DNA of 54,136 nt from Caballeronia sp. TF1N1 (GCF_022878925.1 NZ_CP084634.1:1-54136); one strand, 5' to 3'; positions 35,149-42,957 are shown, numbered from the stretch's first letter. Translations and numbers: made by a program. The notes: generated by a model not told the origin, from the letters alone.

Positions 35149-35676
35149 TTAAAGGGAATTCTGTTCCAGGAACAGCTGCACTTGTTCGCGCATCGCCGCC
35201 ATGTCAATGCGGCGTTGTTCTTCCGCCGCGTCCATCTTTTCCATGACAGACTGGAAGGACGCGTTCATCTCGATGCGAAGCGATGCGACTTCTTCTTTTG
35301 TCGCCATGCGCTGCTCGACGCTTTGTTGAAGCTTGCCGAAACTCGATTGCAGCCGGTCGACATTGGCGCTCAGCCGATTGACTTCGGCTGTCAGAAACTT
35401 GCGGTTCCGGTCGATGCTGTTTTCCAATTCTTCGGACTTTCTGATGTTTTCGTCGTGCCGCGCCGATCCATTTAGGTCGATTTTTTCGGCAATGACAAGA
35501 TGGTTGTGCAAAAGCTTCAAGACATCCTGCAGCAGCACATTCGTGTTTTTCTCGTGCTGGGCGCTGTTCAGCATGTCCCGCTGCTGTCTGAACATCTGTC
35601 CAAGGTCCGAGGACGAAGCGCCGCCCGTGACCGTGGGCGCAACGAAAGCGGACACAGGCGAATTCGGGTTGGGCAT
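35149..35676 (-). CDS. Coiled-coil protein
   Basis: 175 residues. After a low-complexity start, residues 30-175 are almost all heptad-like helix (VNRLSANVDRLQSSFGKLQQ, MEKMDAAEEQRRIDMAAMRE). Start 35676 has GGAGG upstream. Possibly a scaffold or DNA-mobility partner of the small membrane protein encoded after it. Confidence 0.6.
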   Translation of the reverse strand: MPNPNSPVSAFVAPTVTGGASSSDLGQMFRQQRDMLNSAQHEKNTNVLLQDVLKLLHNHLVIAEKIDLNGSARHDENIRKSEELENSIDRNRKFLTAEVNRLSANVDRLQSSFGKLQQSVEQRMATKEEVASLRIEMNASFQSVMEKMDAAEEQRRIDMAAMREQVQLFLEQNSL

Positions 35677-35867
35677 CGGAAGCCTCCAATTGGCGTCTCG
35701 GCGGAGTATAAAGCGCCAGAACCGTTCCTGGGAACGCCATAATCCAGCTTCTAGGGCAAACGTAGCCGCTTTGTGCATGTCCGGCCTATAGACGGCCGTC
35801 CTTGTACAAGCCCCTCGCTAGCACGCTAGCAATATGCTTACGACCTGATAGCGACGAGGGCGGAGCC

Positions 35868-36605
35868 TTACTTGTAGACCTCTTCCGTTTTCGACTGAAT
35901 CGATCCGGAGAGTTCTTTGAGGGTGACGATCACATGCCGGAAGTAGTCTTGGTCGATGACTAATTCTTGGCCAACCTCGCCACGCCGGAGATCGCCCACC
36001 TTTTCGAGATACAGAAGATTGATCTGGCCGCTACTGTGGATGATGATGTCCCGGGAGGCCTTGATTTCGATGAAGGCCTTCACTGTCGCGTCGTCCAGCT
36101 CGATGGCCAGAACCTTTGCCGCTTTATCGAGATACTCCCTTGGTTTCCCGAACATCAATCCCTCGCACCGTTGTGCGACGAAGCGCCGGATTACATCCTC
36201 CCTGCTCTCATGTTCGAGGAACAGATCAAGCGGGATACCGTTTTTCTCGGCAAGTATCGAAAGTTTCTTCGGAAACGCGCATGCTACCGTGGCGACGCTG
36301 TCTTGTATGAACGCTTCGACCCGCGACACCAACGACACAATGTTGGTCTCGAAAATTCCTCGCTCATGCTGCGCCGAAAAGATCGCGCCGATGTCGTTGT
36401 CGAGCCGCTTGCTGACGACGAAACCGCTGTGTTTTGGAACTTGATAGGGCTTCTTTTCCTTACTGTCGGAATTTAAAAGCTCTTCTGCCTTCTCTTCAAG
36501 GTCAGGCCTCAGCAGTTCCGTGAAGATCCATGCATCGTTCAGATGGCGGTAGAGCCGGATATGACGTTTGTAGATTGCTTTGGAGACTTCGCTTTCCCGC
36601 GCCAC
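35868..36605 (-). CDS. HEPN-domain protein in a higBA operon
   Basis: 245 residues. The C-terminal half ends in a HEPN signature: Arg185-Asp-Ile-Ile-Ile-His190 (R-x4-H) in a helix followed by SSGQINLLYLEKVG, and an upstream helix IVSLVSRVEAFIQDSVATV, as in the RiboL-PSP/MAE_28990 HEPN families. HEPN proteins with intact R-x4-H are metal-independent RNases and are often toxins. It starts 3 bases after the higA stop, in the same direction. Inference: a third component of the toxin-antitoxin operon. Confidence 0.65.
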   Translation of the reverse strand: MARESEVSKAIYKRHIRLYRHLNDAWIFTELLRPDLEEKAEELLNSDSKEKKPYQVPKHSGFVVSKRLDNDIGAIFSAQHERGIFETNIVSLVSRVEAFIQDSVATVACAFPKKLSILAEKNGIPLDLFLEHESREDVIRRFVAQRCEGLMFGKPREYLDKAAKVLAIELDDATVKAFIEIKASRDIIIHSSGQINLLYLEKVGDLRRGEVGQELVIDQDYFRHVIVTLKELSGSIQSKTEEVYK

Positions 36606-36608
36606 GCT

Positions 36609-36944
36609 CTAGCCCACCGTGAGGTGGACTTCCTTGCCCGCGCGCGCAAGGAGCGTGATCAGCATGTCGACGGTGAACTTCGATGTTTTCTTGTTGACCA
36701 CGTCGGTCACGCGCGGACGCGCGACCTTCAGGATTTCCGCCGCCTCGTATTGCTTGTAGTGATTGGCTGAGATCCAAGCCGTCAGCTCATCCATAAGCTG
36801 GACCTTAACCGCTCTCGCCGCGTTGATTTCCGAGTCGAGATCGGCTTTCAGCGCTTTGGCTTCGGCTTTGCCGAAACCCAGCTCTTCGAAGATGTTCGCG
36901 CCCGGCTTGGTGCGATGGCGCGTTTCCGTATCGATCTTGGTCAT
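36609..36944 (-). CDS. higA: HigA-like HTH antitoxin
   Basis: 111 residues. C-terminal helix-turn-helix (NHYKQYEAAEILKVARPRVT, then DVVNKKTSKFTVDMLI) of the HigA/XRE type; the N-terminal part (NIFEELGFGKAEAKALKADL) fits a toxin-binding arm. Start overlaps the toxin stop by 4 bases. As in Hig systems the toxin gene comes first. Should repress the operon through the palindrome at 37341-37356. Confidence 0.82.
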   Translation of the reverse strand: MTKIDTETRHRTKPGANIFEELGFGKAEAKALKADLDSEINAARAVKVQLMDELTAWISANHYKQYEAAEILKVARPRVTDVVNKKTSKFTVDMLITLLARAGKEVHLTVG

Positions 36945-37336
36945 TTTTTCTTCCTTTCCTGCACGACCGCCTTGTATCGCGCAATCGCAATGTCTTTATC
37001 CGGCTGAGAGGTCGCCTGGGTCTTCTTCTGGAAGCAATGCAGGACGTAAATTGCTTCCTCGAACTTCGCCACGTACATCACCCGGAAGATCCCGGCTGCG
37101 TCCTTGATCCGGATTTCCTTAACGCCCTCCCCAATATTTTCGAAAGGCTTCCAATCATCCGGGTCTATTCCGTTCTGAATCTTTCCGAGCTGGAAACCAG
37201 CCTCCCGGCGGACCTCTTCAGGAAAACCCAGAAGGTCCTTCAGGCTTGAGCCTTTCCAGTCGATTCCCTTCTCTTTCGGTGGGGCCGCAACGACCGGCGC
37301 AGGAGCTGCTTTCTGTTCTTTCAGTTTCTTCGCCAT
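36941..37336 (-). CDS. higB: HigB/RelE-type toxin (Gp49-like)
   Basis: 131 residues. After a Lys/Ala/Pro-rich lead of about 25 residues comes a RelE-fold mRNA interferase: SLKDLLGFPEEVRREAGFQL, KEIRIKDAAGIFRVMYVAKF, YVLHCFQKKTQ. Family members cut mRNA at the ribosome. No Shine-Dalgarno is visible before ATG and promoter-like TATACT lies only 4 bases upstream, so the message may be leaderless. Confidence 0.85.
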   Translation of the reverse strand: MAKKLKEQKAAPAPVVAAPPKEKGIDWKGSSLKDLLGFPEEVRREAGFQLGKIQNGIDPDDWKPFENIGEGVKEIRIKDAAGIFRVMYVAKFEEAIYVLHCFQKKTQATSQPDKDIAIARYKAVVQERKKK

Positions 37337-37340
37337 CTTA

Positions 37341-37356
37341 GTATAAAATCTTATAC
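37341..37356. promoter_or_regulatory. Palindromic operator of higBA
   Basis: GTATAA-AATC-TTATAC is a perfect 6-bp inverted repeat beginning 5 bases upstream of the higB ATG and overlapping promoter-like TATAAG/TATACT on the reverse strand. Expected HigA binding site. Confidence 0.6.
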
Positions 37357-37424
37357 CTATTTGTAGTCCAGTTCAATCTTTTCAATCTCGGCGCGTCGAA
37401 ACGAAGAACAGAAAGAACTTCATC

Positions 37425-37575
37425 ATGAAATGCAACGAACAGTCTGCCGTCGTAACGCCCAAAGACGCACCCAGTCTCATCGCCTGGTACGTCGTTGAGT
37501 GTGGCGAGAAAAGCTTCTGGACGCGGATCAGTGCGGCATGGCCCCATGCCGACGATGCTCAGTTTCTTATAAACC
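37425..37575 (+). pseudogene. Truncated duplicate of the gene at 38324
   Basis: The first about 45 codons (MKCNEQSAVVTPKDAPSLIA, KSFWTRISAAWPHADDA) match the gene at 38324, and similarity extends upstream through the ribosome site (GGCGC-TCGAA-CGAA, ACAGAAAGAAC). After about 37575 the match is lost and the frame wanders into the opposite-strand gene. A partial duplication. Confidence 0.65.
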
Positions 37576-37577
37576 GG

Positions 37578-37898
37578 TCAGCCGCTCAGCGCCGCTTCAG
37601 TCCTGGCCTTGAAAACAATCTTTCGGTGTTCGCGTTCGGCCTGTTCCCAGGATGCCGACCGGATCGCAACGCCCGTTGACTTGCCGTCGAAGAAAAAGGC
37701 CGTTTCGAACAGGAGCGGCGTGTCTGTATTCGTTCCGTTCGGATCGAGGCCGGTGAAGATGGTGGAAATCAGAGCGCCATCCAGCTCATCACGAGCGACG
37801 ACCCGTTCCCCTGACTTGACGGAAGCTTCATACCATTCCGCCCATTCCTGACCGGTCGCGCACTGGACCGGCCGTTTGTTTTCTAGCTTATAGAACAT
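37578..37898 (-). CDS. Hypothetical plasmid protein
   Basis: 106 residues, soluble (MFYKLENKRPVQCATGQEWA, TDTPLLFETAFFFDGKS, EQAEREHRKIVFKAR). Compact mixed alpha/beta, no known domain. It abuts the truncated duplicate and runs against it. Confidence 0.6.
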   Translation of the reverse strand: MFYKLENKRPVQCATGQEWAEWYEASVKSGERVVARDELDGALISTIFTGLDPNGTNTDTPLLFETAFFFDGKSTGVAIRSASWEQAEREHRKIVFKARTEAALSG

Positions 37899-38323
37899 CC
37901 ATCCGTCTTACCGTGCCCGGACCCCATCGTCAAACACTGTGAAGGGCTGCGCTGTCCATAAGGCGGCTCCGCTCCGCTGCCACTGTTTTCCGGAAATTCG
38001 GTTTTGGCCATAGACGCCCGCTGATAAACCTCTGGGGCGCGGGCCTATAGGAACCCGCCTATTTATCGGAAACGCGCACAGGCGAGCGAGATAAGCGGCA
38101 AAGCGTCGATTCCGTGGACCGTGGTCTCTGTCGCCGTTTGATGCCCTTTTCTGTTTGCCCGCTTCCCTTGATACGCCGTTGTACCCGAGGCCGGACGGCC
38201 AGCAACACACTGCCCGCTCCATTCGCTTCGCTCCCGTGTTGGGTGTTTCCCTGACGGTGCAGGCCGTCCTCTGACCCCGGTTCCTTTAGGCGCATCGAAG
38301 CGACCCAACAGAAAGGAACGATC
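37899..38323. other. Noncoding 425 bp leader region
   Basis: No supported gene. GC-rich with several short hairpins (for example GCGGGCCTATAGGAACCCGC around 38040-38060). It ends in the conserved ACAGAAAGGAAC ribosome site of the next gene. Possibly a long 5' leader like those before ardC and the gene at 42433. Confidence 0.4.
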
Positions 38324-38551
38324 ATGAAAAACGACGAGCAATCCACAGCGGCCACGAAAGACGCGCCGAGCCTTATCGCCTGGCACGTCACCGAACGAGG
38401 CGGAAAGAGCTTCTGGACCCGCATCGGGGCAGCGTGGCCTCATACCGACGAAGCCGGATGCACCGTGCAGCTGGACCTGATGCCGATCAGTGGCGGCCGG
38501 ATCATCTTACGGGCCCGCAGCGAGGAGCAGGACCAGCAACAGGCCGATTAG
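38324..38551 (+). CDS. Small hypothetical protein, complete copy
   Basis: 75 residues: KDAPSLIAWHVTERGGKSFW, TRIGAAWPHTDEAGCTVQLD, then LMPISGGRIILRARSEEQ. Small single-domain protein with a conserved Trp pair; resembles widely spread small plasmid proteins of unknown function. AAAGGAAC precedes ATG. A truncated duplicate lies at 37425. Confidence 0.65.
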   Translation: MKNDEQSTAATKDAPSLIAWHVTERGGKSFWTRIGAAWPHTDEAGCTVQLDLMPISGGRIILRARSEEQDQQQAD

Positions 38552-38558
38552 ACGCCGT

Positions 38559-38585
38559 GCTAGCAGGTAGCCGCTACCTGCTAGC
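38559..38585. repeat. Perfect 13-bp palindrome at a convergent gene boundary
   Basis: GCTAGCAGGTAGC and GCTACCTGCTAGC around one base. It spans the 22-bp gap between convergent genes and contains the stop codon of the GIY-YIG gene. Probably a bidirectional terminator; cruciform or recombinase site are other options. Confidence 0.6.
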
Positions 38586-39122
38586 AGCCTGTTCGACGGT
38601 AACGAAAGCGTTCAGAACAGACGCAGGCAGCCAGCCTGGCAACGGCGGCTTGAACACGGCCAGCACGACGATCAGCGCCGCGCCTGCCAGGGCAAAAAGC
38701 ACAGGCAGGCTATCGCCGCCCCTGTGCCTTTTCCTCTTTCTTCGTCCGCTCTGCGTCCGTGTCAGGCGCGGGCGGTACGGGCGGCGCAGCATCGAGCCCG
38801 CCGCCGCCTCGATCACCTGCCGCGCGGTCGCCACATCGGCGCGGAAGAACTCGCGCCGGTTGCTGACCCGGCGATCGCTCATCATCCGATGAACGATCGC
38901 CTCAACCGCTGCGCAGTCGGTAACGGCCCGGCACCATTCGAGCTTGAACGGCTCCGGAACACCCGTTGCCGCCGCCAGCTCGCCCATCCGCGCGGTCGGC
39001 GTCCGCGTGGTCAGGCCGATTTTGACGAGCCCGGGCATATGCGGGTTCGTCAGGACATATATCCAGCCAGGCGCAGGCGATGATGAGGGCAGGCGGTCCT
39101 CCTGTTCGTCGACGCCGAGCAT
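38574..39122 (-). CDS. GIY-YIG domain protein with C-terminal membrane anchor
   Basis: 182 residues. GIY-YIG core of the T5orf172 type: GWIYVLTN at 19-26, GLVKIGLTTR at 31-40, helix AVEAIVHRMMSD and FF near 92-93 (residues EFFRAD). A basic linker (RRPYRPRLTRTQSGRRKRKR) leads to one TM (LPVLFALAGAALIVVLAVF, 139-157). Start 39122 has AGGAAG upstream. A nuclease domain held at the membrane is uncommon; it might act on DNA arriving through the envelope. Divergent from the thermonuclease gene. Confidence 0.72.
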   Translation of the reverse strand: MLGVDEQEDRLPSSSPAPGWIYVLTNPHMPGLVKIGLTTRTPTARMGELAAATGVPEPFKLEWCRAVTDCAAVEAIVHRMMSDRRVSNRREFFRADVATARQVIEAAAGSMLRRPYRPRLTRTQSGRRKRKRHRGGDSLPVLFALAGAALIVVLAVFKPPLPGWLPASVLNAFVTVEQAASR

Positions 39123-39153
39123 AGGACTTCCTGGCTCGAAGTTGGAGCTTCTT

Positions 39154-39681
39154 ATGCACGGCAATCTGTTTTATACCCGTCCCATGAAAGCAGCTCTGAC
39201 CCTTGCCGTCTGTCTGACTCTGGCCGTCGTGATACCGGCGAATGCCGCGACAATCGCCGGCCGCGTGGTCGGGATCACCGACGGCGACACGCTCACTCTC
39301 CTCACGTCCGACCGTCATGCCATCAAGATCCGTCTTGCCGACATCGACGCGCCAGAGAGGCACCAGCCGTTCGGGTCGCGCGCACGTCAGGCGCTCTCCG
39401 ATCTGGTGTACGGGCGGAACGTCACGGTATCCGACGAGGTGGACGATTCAGGCCCGGATTTGAAACAGGACCCGTATGGGCGATCGATCGGCCGCATCCG
39501 TGCCGGCGACGAGGATGTAAATGCTGAAATGGTCCGCGAGGGCATGGCGTGGGTTTATACCGCTTACAACCGGGATCCTTCCCTGCCTGGCATTGAGGCT
39601 GAGGCGAGATCAGCCGGGCGCGGGCTTTGGGCAGATCCCTCCCCTACTCCGCCTTGGGAATGGTGTAAGGAGCGTAAATAG
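39154..39681 (+). CDS. Exported thermonuclease (SNase family)
   Basis: 175 residues. Signal peptide (MKAALTLAVCLTLAVVIPANA from residue 11), then the SNase OB-fold: GRVVGITDGDTLTLL, IKIRLADIDAPER with the catalytic Arg/Asp/Glu, and DPYGRSIGRI with the second Arg. Start 39154 is preferred since GGAG lies 6 bases before it; 39184 is the alternative. Ca-dependent DNA/RNA hydrolysis outside the cytoplasm. Plasmid-borne homologs are common beside transfer genes. Confidence 0.85.
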   Translation: MHGNLFYTRPMKAALTLAVCLTLAVVIPANAATIAGRVVGITDGDTLTLLTSDRHAIKIRLADIDAPERHQPFGSRARQALSDLVYGRNVTVSDEVDDSGPDLKQDPYGRSIGRIRAGDEDVNAEMVREGMAWVYTAYNRDPSLPGIEAEARSAGRGLWADPSPTPPWEWCKERK

Positions 39682-39740
39682 CCTTTCCCATGCGCTCAAA
39701 GATTCCGTGTAGATTCGATGAAACGAGATGGGGAACCGCC

Positions 39741-40082
39741 ATGGGGAAGCTGCAATTCACATTCGACGTTGATCCCGACGCGAACGGCGTTTATGACGGC
39801 CGGGAGCTGGCAAAACAATTTATCGGCGCGGCTTTCAAGCTTCTGGTCCCCTATGTGGACGGGTGCCCGGCCTGTGCCGACAATCTGATGACCGCCATCG
39901 CCAATGACGTGATGGAGCAGCTGCATGAGGAAGGTCGGCAGCAAGGCGGCCTGGAAAGCGGGACGTATTCGACCGGCGACCCAGCCAGCAAGGCCTTACG
40001 GGTTCGCGAGCATCTGGATGCCTCCAAGGAGGAAACGGCGGCAATCCTGGGCATCACGGGCGAAGGCCACACCCATCATTGA
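39741..40082 (+). CDS. Hypothetical protein with CxxC
   Basis: 113 residues: LQFTFDVDPDANGVYDGREL, CPACADNLMTAIANDVMEQL, and a His-rich end (GEGHTHH). C-P-A-C plus terminal histidines suggest metal binding. ATG 39741 follows GGGGAACC. Not recognised. Confidence 0.6.
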   Translation: MGKLQFTFDVDPDANGVYDGRELAKQFIGAAFKLLVPYVDGCPACADNLMTAIANDVMEQLHEEGRQQGGLESGTYSTGDPASKALRVREHLDASKEETAAILGITGEGHTHH

Positions 40083-40139
40083 CCGGGAGAGCCAGGTGTT
40101 ACCTCTGGCGTGGTCGCGGCAAACCCCATAAACGTTGAT

Positions 40140-40502
40140 TTACCGCCGCGGCCGGATTTCTGGAGCCGACCGAGTGTCGGGGCTGCTGGACGGTGCAGGC
40201 GCCGATCCGCGATTTTCCGGCCCCCCTACCCCCTCGCCATCCGCAAAGCCGCCAGTAAGGCGCAGCTCTGCCGCTTCATGGACGCGCTGCATTAGCCGCA
40301 AGGCCTTTTCGTCTGAATTTGTGTGCTGGTCGTAGAGACGGAAGAACGCTCGGAAGGCGCTTTCGTGCAGCAACGGCCAGTCAGCGCCGCTGCCATTCCG
40401 ACGGTCAAACAGCTTGACCATCGCCGCCATAATCCGCTCTGCCCCCTCGCCTGCATTGGCTGGAGGCTGAACGGGCATATGTGGCGTTGTGCGGCGTCTC
40501 AT
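40140..40502 (-). CDS. Hypothetical protein next to the centromere
   Basis: 120 residues. Basic start, helical middle (RIMAAMVKLFDRRNGSGADW, then FFRLYDQHTNSDEKALRLMQ) and a disordered Pro/Ser/Arg tail. Start 40502 has GGGAG upstream. Transcribed away from the partition repeats. Not recognised. Confidence 0.5.
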   Translation of the reverse strand: MRRRTTPHMPVQPPANAGEGAERIMAAMVKLFDRRNGSGADWPLLHESAFRAFFRLYDQHTNSDEKALRLMQRVHEAAELRLTGGFADGEGVGGPENRGSAPAPSSSPDTRSAPEIRPRR

Positions 40503-40582
40503 TGGGGTCTCCCTGCTCCCATATTTATTCCCCGGTCGTGACGATGCAACAAAATACTGGCACGCGTAAGGAAAGCACTTTG

Positions 40583-40798
40583 GCTGTCTTAAAAGCTTTA
40601 CTATAGGCTTCCCTATATGCATTCCCATGCGCTTTCTGAAAAGCTTTCCTATTAGCTTTCTACAAAGCTGCCTATGTAGCTTTCCTAACGGCTTTCCTAA
40701 ATACTTTCCGATACGAAAGCCTTAGGGCTTTCTTTCATGCATGCCCATAAGCTTTCCTAGTGGCTTGCCTAAGAGCTGTCCTTCTGGCATGCTGGTCA
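40583..40798. repeat. parS: Eighteen 12-bp tandem repeats, putative plasmid centromere (parS)
   Basis: Units begin GC at every 12th base from 40583 to 40787 without a slip in phase. Consensus is GCTTTCCTA plus 3 variable bases; an in-phase related unit starts at 40571. The array lies 57 bp before parA. Regular short arrays upstream of a ParA gene with an RHH partner are the hallmark of type Ib centromeres. The array may also hold the parA promoter and so give autoregulation. Confidence 0.8.
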
Positions 40799-40854
40799 GA
40801 ATGCACCTTGGAAAGCTGTTCTGCTTTCTTCTCGCACTCATACATGAGGTCCCC

Positions 40855-41628
40855 ATGCCAACGATTTCATTCGTCAGTCCCAAAGGCGGCGCCGGCAAGA
40901 CGACATCCGCACTGTTACTTGCCACCCAGCTCGCAGCCCGCGGCGCCCAGGTGACAATTATCGACGCCGATCCGAACCATCCCGTCCGGACGTGGGGGGA
41001 GGGGGGTAATGTCCCGGAAAACCTCACCATCGTTTCGAATCCTCGACCGACGAAGCAGGCTGAGGCCGATGTTGTCATTCCGGGTGTGGAGACGCGCCAG
41101 GTCAACTCTGAAACGATCCGCGACGTGATCGAGGAGACCGCGAAGGAGTCGCAATTCGTCATCGTGGATCTGGAGGGGACCGCCGAACTGATCGTCGGGA
41201 ACGCGATCGCTGAATCCGATTTCGTCGTGGTGCCGACGCAGGGATCCCAGCTGGATGCCGAGCAGGCGGGCAGGGCGTTCGCGCTGATACGCGCGCATGA
41301 GCGCACCGTCCAGAAATACCGCCCTGATTATTCGCTGCCATACGCCGTCGTTTTTACCCGGACGAATGTCGCGATCATGAGCCGTGACACACGGTTCATC
41401 CGGAAAACGTTCGAACAGGCGGGAATTCCTTTCCTCGATGTCGAGCTTCACGAGCGCGCCGCTTTCAAGTCGGTCTTTTCGTATCAGCGGCCGCTCGACA
41501 AGCTCGATCCCAAAGAGGTATCGGGCGTTGAAAAGGCAGTCGAAAACGCGGAAGCCTTCACGCGCGAAATCGTGACGCGCATCCGTGATGCCATGCAACA
41601 ACAGAAACAGGTGAAGGTCGCATCATGA
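40855..41628 (+). CDS. parA: ParA-type partition ATPase
   Basis: 257 residues. Deviant Walker A KGGAGKTT at 10-17, ATP-site IIDADPN, Walker A-prime FVIVDLEG, and VVPTQGSQLDAEQAG. No N-terminal HTH, so a type Ib (short) ParA, usually paired with a small RHH protein. ATG 40855 follows GAGG. Moves plasmid copies apart by a nucleoid gradient. Stop overlaps the next gene by 4 bases. Confidence 0.9.
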   Translation: MPTISFVSPKGGAGKTTSALLLATQLAARGAQVTIIDADPNHPVRTWGEGGNVPENLTIVSNPRPTKQAEADVVIPGVETRQVNSETIRDVIEETAKESQFVIVDLEGTAELIVGNAIAESDFVVVPTQGSQLDAEQAGRAFALIRAHERTVQKYRPDYSLPYAVVFTRTNVAIMSRDTRFIRKTFEQAGIPFLDVELHERAAFKSVFSYQRPLDKLDPKEVSGVEKAVENAEAFTREIVTRIRDAMQQQKQVKVAS

Positions 41629-41996
41629 CGCGCGCAAATCCACTCGCCAATCTCGAATCCGATCCTCTCGAAAATCTGGACGCCTTTAAGCCCAAGTCGG
41701 AGGCCGAACCGAAATCGACCGCCGAGAAACGCGCCGTTGAGCAGAACGCGATAGAAAAGGGGTTTGTCAGCCGAAAGGCTGAGCCGGCGCGCAATACCGA
41801 TAGGGAGCGGCCGCGCTATTACCGCAACGGCCGCAATGTGCCCCTGAATTTCAAAGTCACGGAAGACGTGAAAGAGCAGCTGCATCGCCTGCGGGACGAG
41901 CTGGATCAGCCGCTTGGCGTGGTTCTTGAGGAGGCTCTGAACGCCCTGGAAGAGAAAAAGGCCGAAGTCATCGAAAGGCTGTATGCAAAACGATGA
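41625..41996 (+). CDS. RHH centromere-binding partition protein (ParB/ParG-like)
   Basis: 123 residues. A flexible acidic/basic N-terminus (about 1-68) probably touches ParA; the C-terminal RHH (VPLNFKVTEDVKEQLHRLRD, then QPLGVVLEEALNALE) binds DNA. Overlap with parA and size fit a type Ib system. Predicted to bind the 12-bp repeat array. Confidence 0.8.
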   Translation: MTRANPLANLESDPLENLDAFKPKSEAEPKSTAEKRAVEQNAIEKGFVSRKAEPARNTDRERPRYYRNGRNVPLNFKVTEDVKEQLHRLRDELDQPLGVVLEEALNALEEKKAEVIERLYAKR

Positions 41997-42095
41997 TCGT
42001 TTGTGCGTGTCAGACGCGGGCGGTTACAGGCGGACTTGCAGACCAATGCAGTCCATGGAGTAGGGCAGGGGCAGGGTATGGGCGTGTCCCCTCCG

Positions 42096-42178
42096 GGGCC
42101 GGGCTCTACTCGGCTTCGCCTCCCCGAGCCACCTTAAGCGGGTGTCTCGGCCCATTCGGGTAACGATCCCTCACGCGC
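42096..42178 (+). repeat. Dispersed structured element, copy C
   Basis: GGGCCGGGCTCTACTCGGC, CTCCCCGAGCC, TCTCGGCCC and GGTAACGATCCCTCACGCG. Both outer CTCGG/CCGAG partners are kept. Unlike A and B, the inner arm reads CCACC with GGGTG opposite, a likely compensatory change. Followed by GGGGC-TGC-GCCCC at about 42241-42253. Located 255 bases before the gene at 42433. Confidence 0.75.
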
Positions 42179-42360
42179 AGAGTGGACAGACACGCTGAAA
42201 TGTCGGAAAAACAGAAAGAAAAAAGGCAGGAAGAAAGGGTGGGGCTGCGCCCCCTGCCGTCAAGCAACAATTCGCCGCAAGCGGTTTTGGCTCCCCCACG
42301 CTCGAAGGCGAGCGCGGTCCCCCCAAAAAACTTCTTCGAAGTTCGAATTCTTGACGGCAT

Positions 42361-42410
42361 CCCCCGCTCATTGCCGCTTGGCTAGAAGGGTTGCATGCGC
42401 AACCCTTAAA
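42361..42410 (+). repeat. Palindromic leader element, copy 2
   Basis: CCCCCGCTCATTGCCGCTTG flank, then AAGGGTTGC and GCAACCCTT around ATGC (42386-42407). Matches copy 1 at 20201-20251 almost base for base, while the rest of the two leaders differs. Ends about 25 bases before the ATG at 42433. Confidence 0.7.
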
Positions 42411-42432
42411 ACAAAATGAAAGGAAAAAGCCA

Positions 42433-42957
42433 ATGAAAACGATGATCGCACATGAGGGGATCACAACCGAGCTCACGCAAGAGGCATGGCAGAAGGGCAC
42501 CGTTCAGCCCGGTAACTACAGTTATGACGCGCTTATAGCTCCGGCTCCTGACAAACAGGGCATCGATGGCAGCGAAGTCGTTGGATTACGCTTGAGAGAT
42601 CGCAGCGGCCTTGTGTCTCACATGGAATGGGGCTGGTATCCGTTGCAGGTTGAGCCAGGTTCGGAAGCGGCAAAGGTCATCGGGCGGATCGTGGCGTTCT
42701 ATCGCGACAATGCTGGAAACCTCCCGTCGACCCGTTTGCCGCCGATGCGAGGCGATAGTGACAGCCGTTATAAACGTGGCCATTCCATGCTGATGCATTT
42801 TGCGGCCCTTGCAAAGAATGTCGAATTCGAAGACATGCTTGCGGAAGCTTTGGCCGACCTGATGCAATACGCGAAACGGTGCGAGTTCAATTTCGAAGAA
42901 GAGCTGAACAAGGCCCGCACGATGCACGAAAGCTACGTCCACCACGCTAACGACTAG
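42433..42957 (+). CDS. Hypothetical protein with a long conserved leader
   Basis: 174 residues. N-terminal beta part (MKTMIAHEGITTELTQEAWQ, YDALIAPAPDKQGIDGSEVV), then a helical C-terminus (FEDMLAEALADLMQYAKRCE). Soluble. Preceded by dispersed-element copy C and palindrome copy 2, the two leader elements otherwise found before ardC and the ParB-like gene, so it is likely expressed with them. Not recognised. Confidence 0.65.
   Translation: MKTMIAHEGITTELTQEAWQKGTVQPGNYSYDALIAPAPDKQGIDGSEVVGLRLRDRSGLVSHMEWGWYPLQVEPGSEAAKVIGRIVAFYRDNAGNLPSTRLPPMRGDSDSRYKRGHSMLMHFAALAKNVEFEDMLAEALADLMQYAKRCEFNFEEELNKARTMHESYVHHAND

Noticed and set aside
40583..40798. Could the 12-bp array be a CRISPR?
   Set aside because: Unit is 12 bp with no spacers of unique sequence and no cas genes; it fits a partition centromere.
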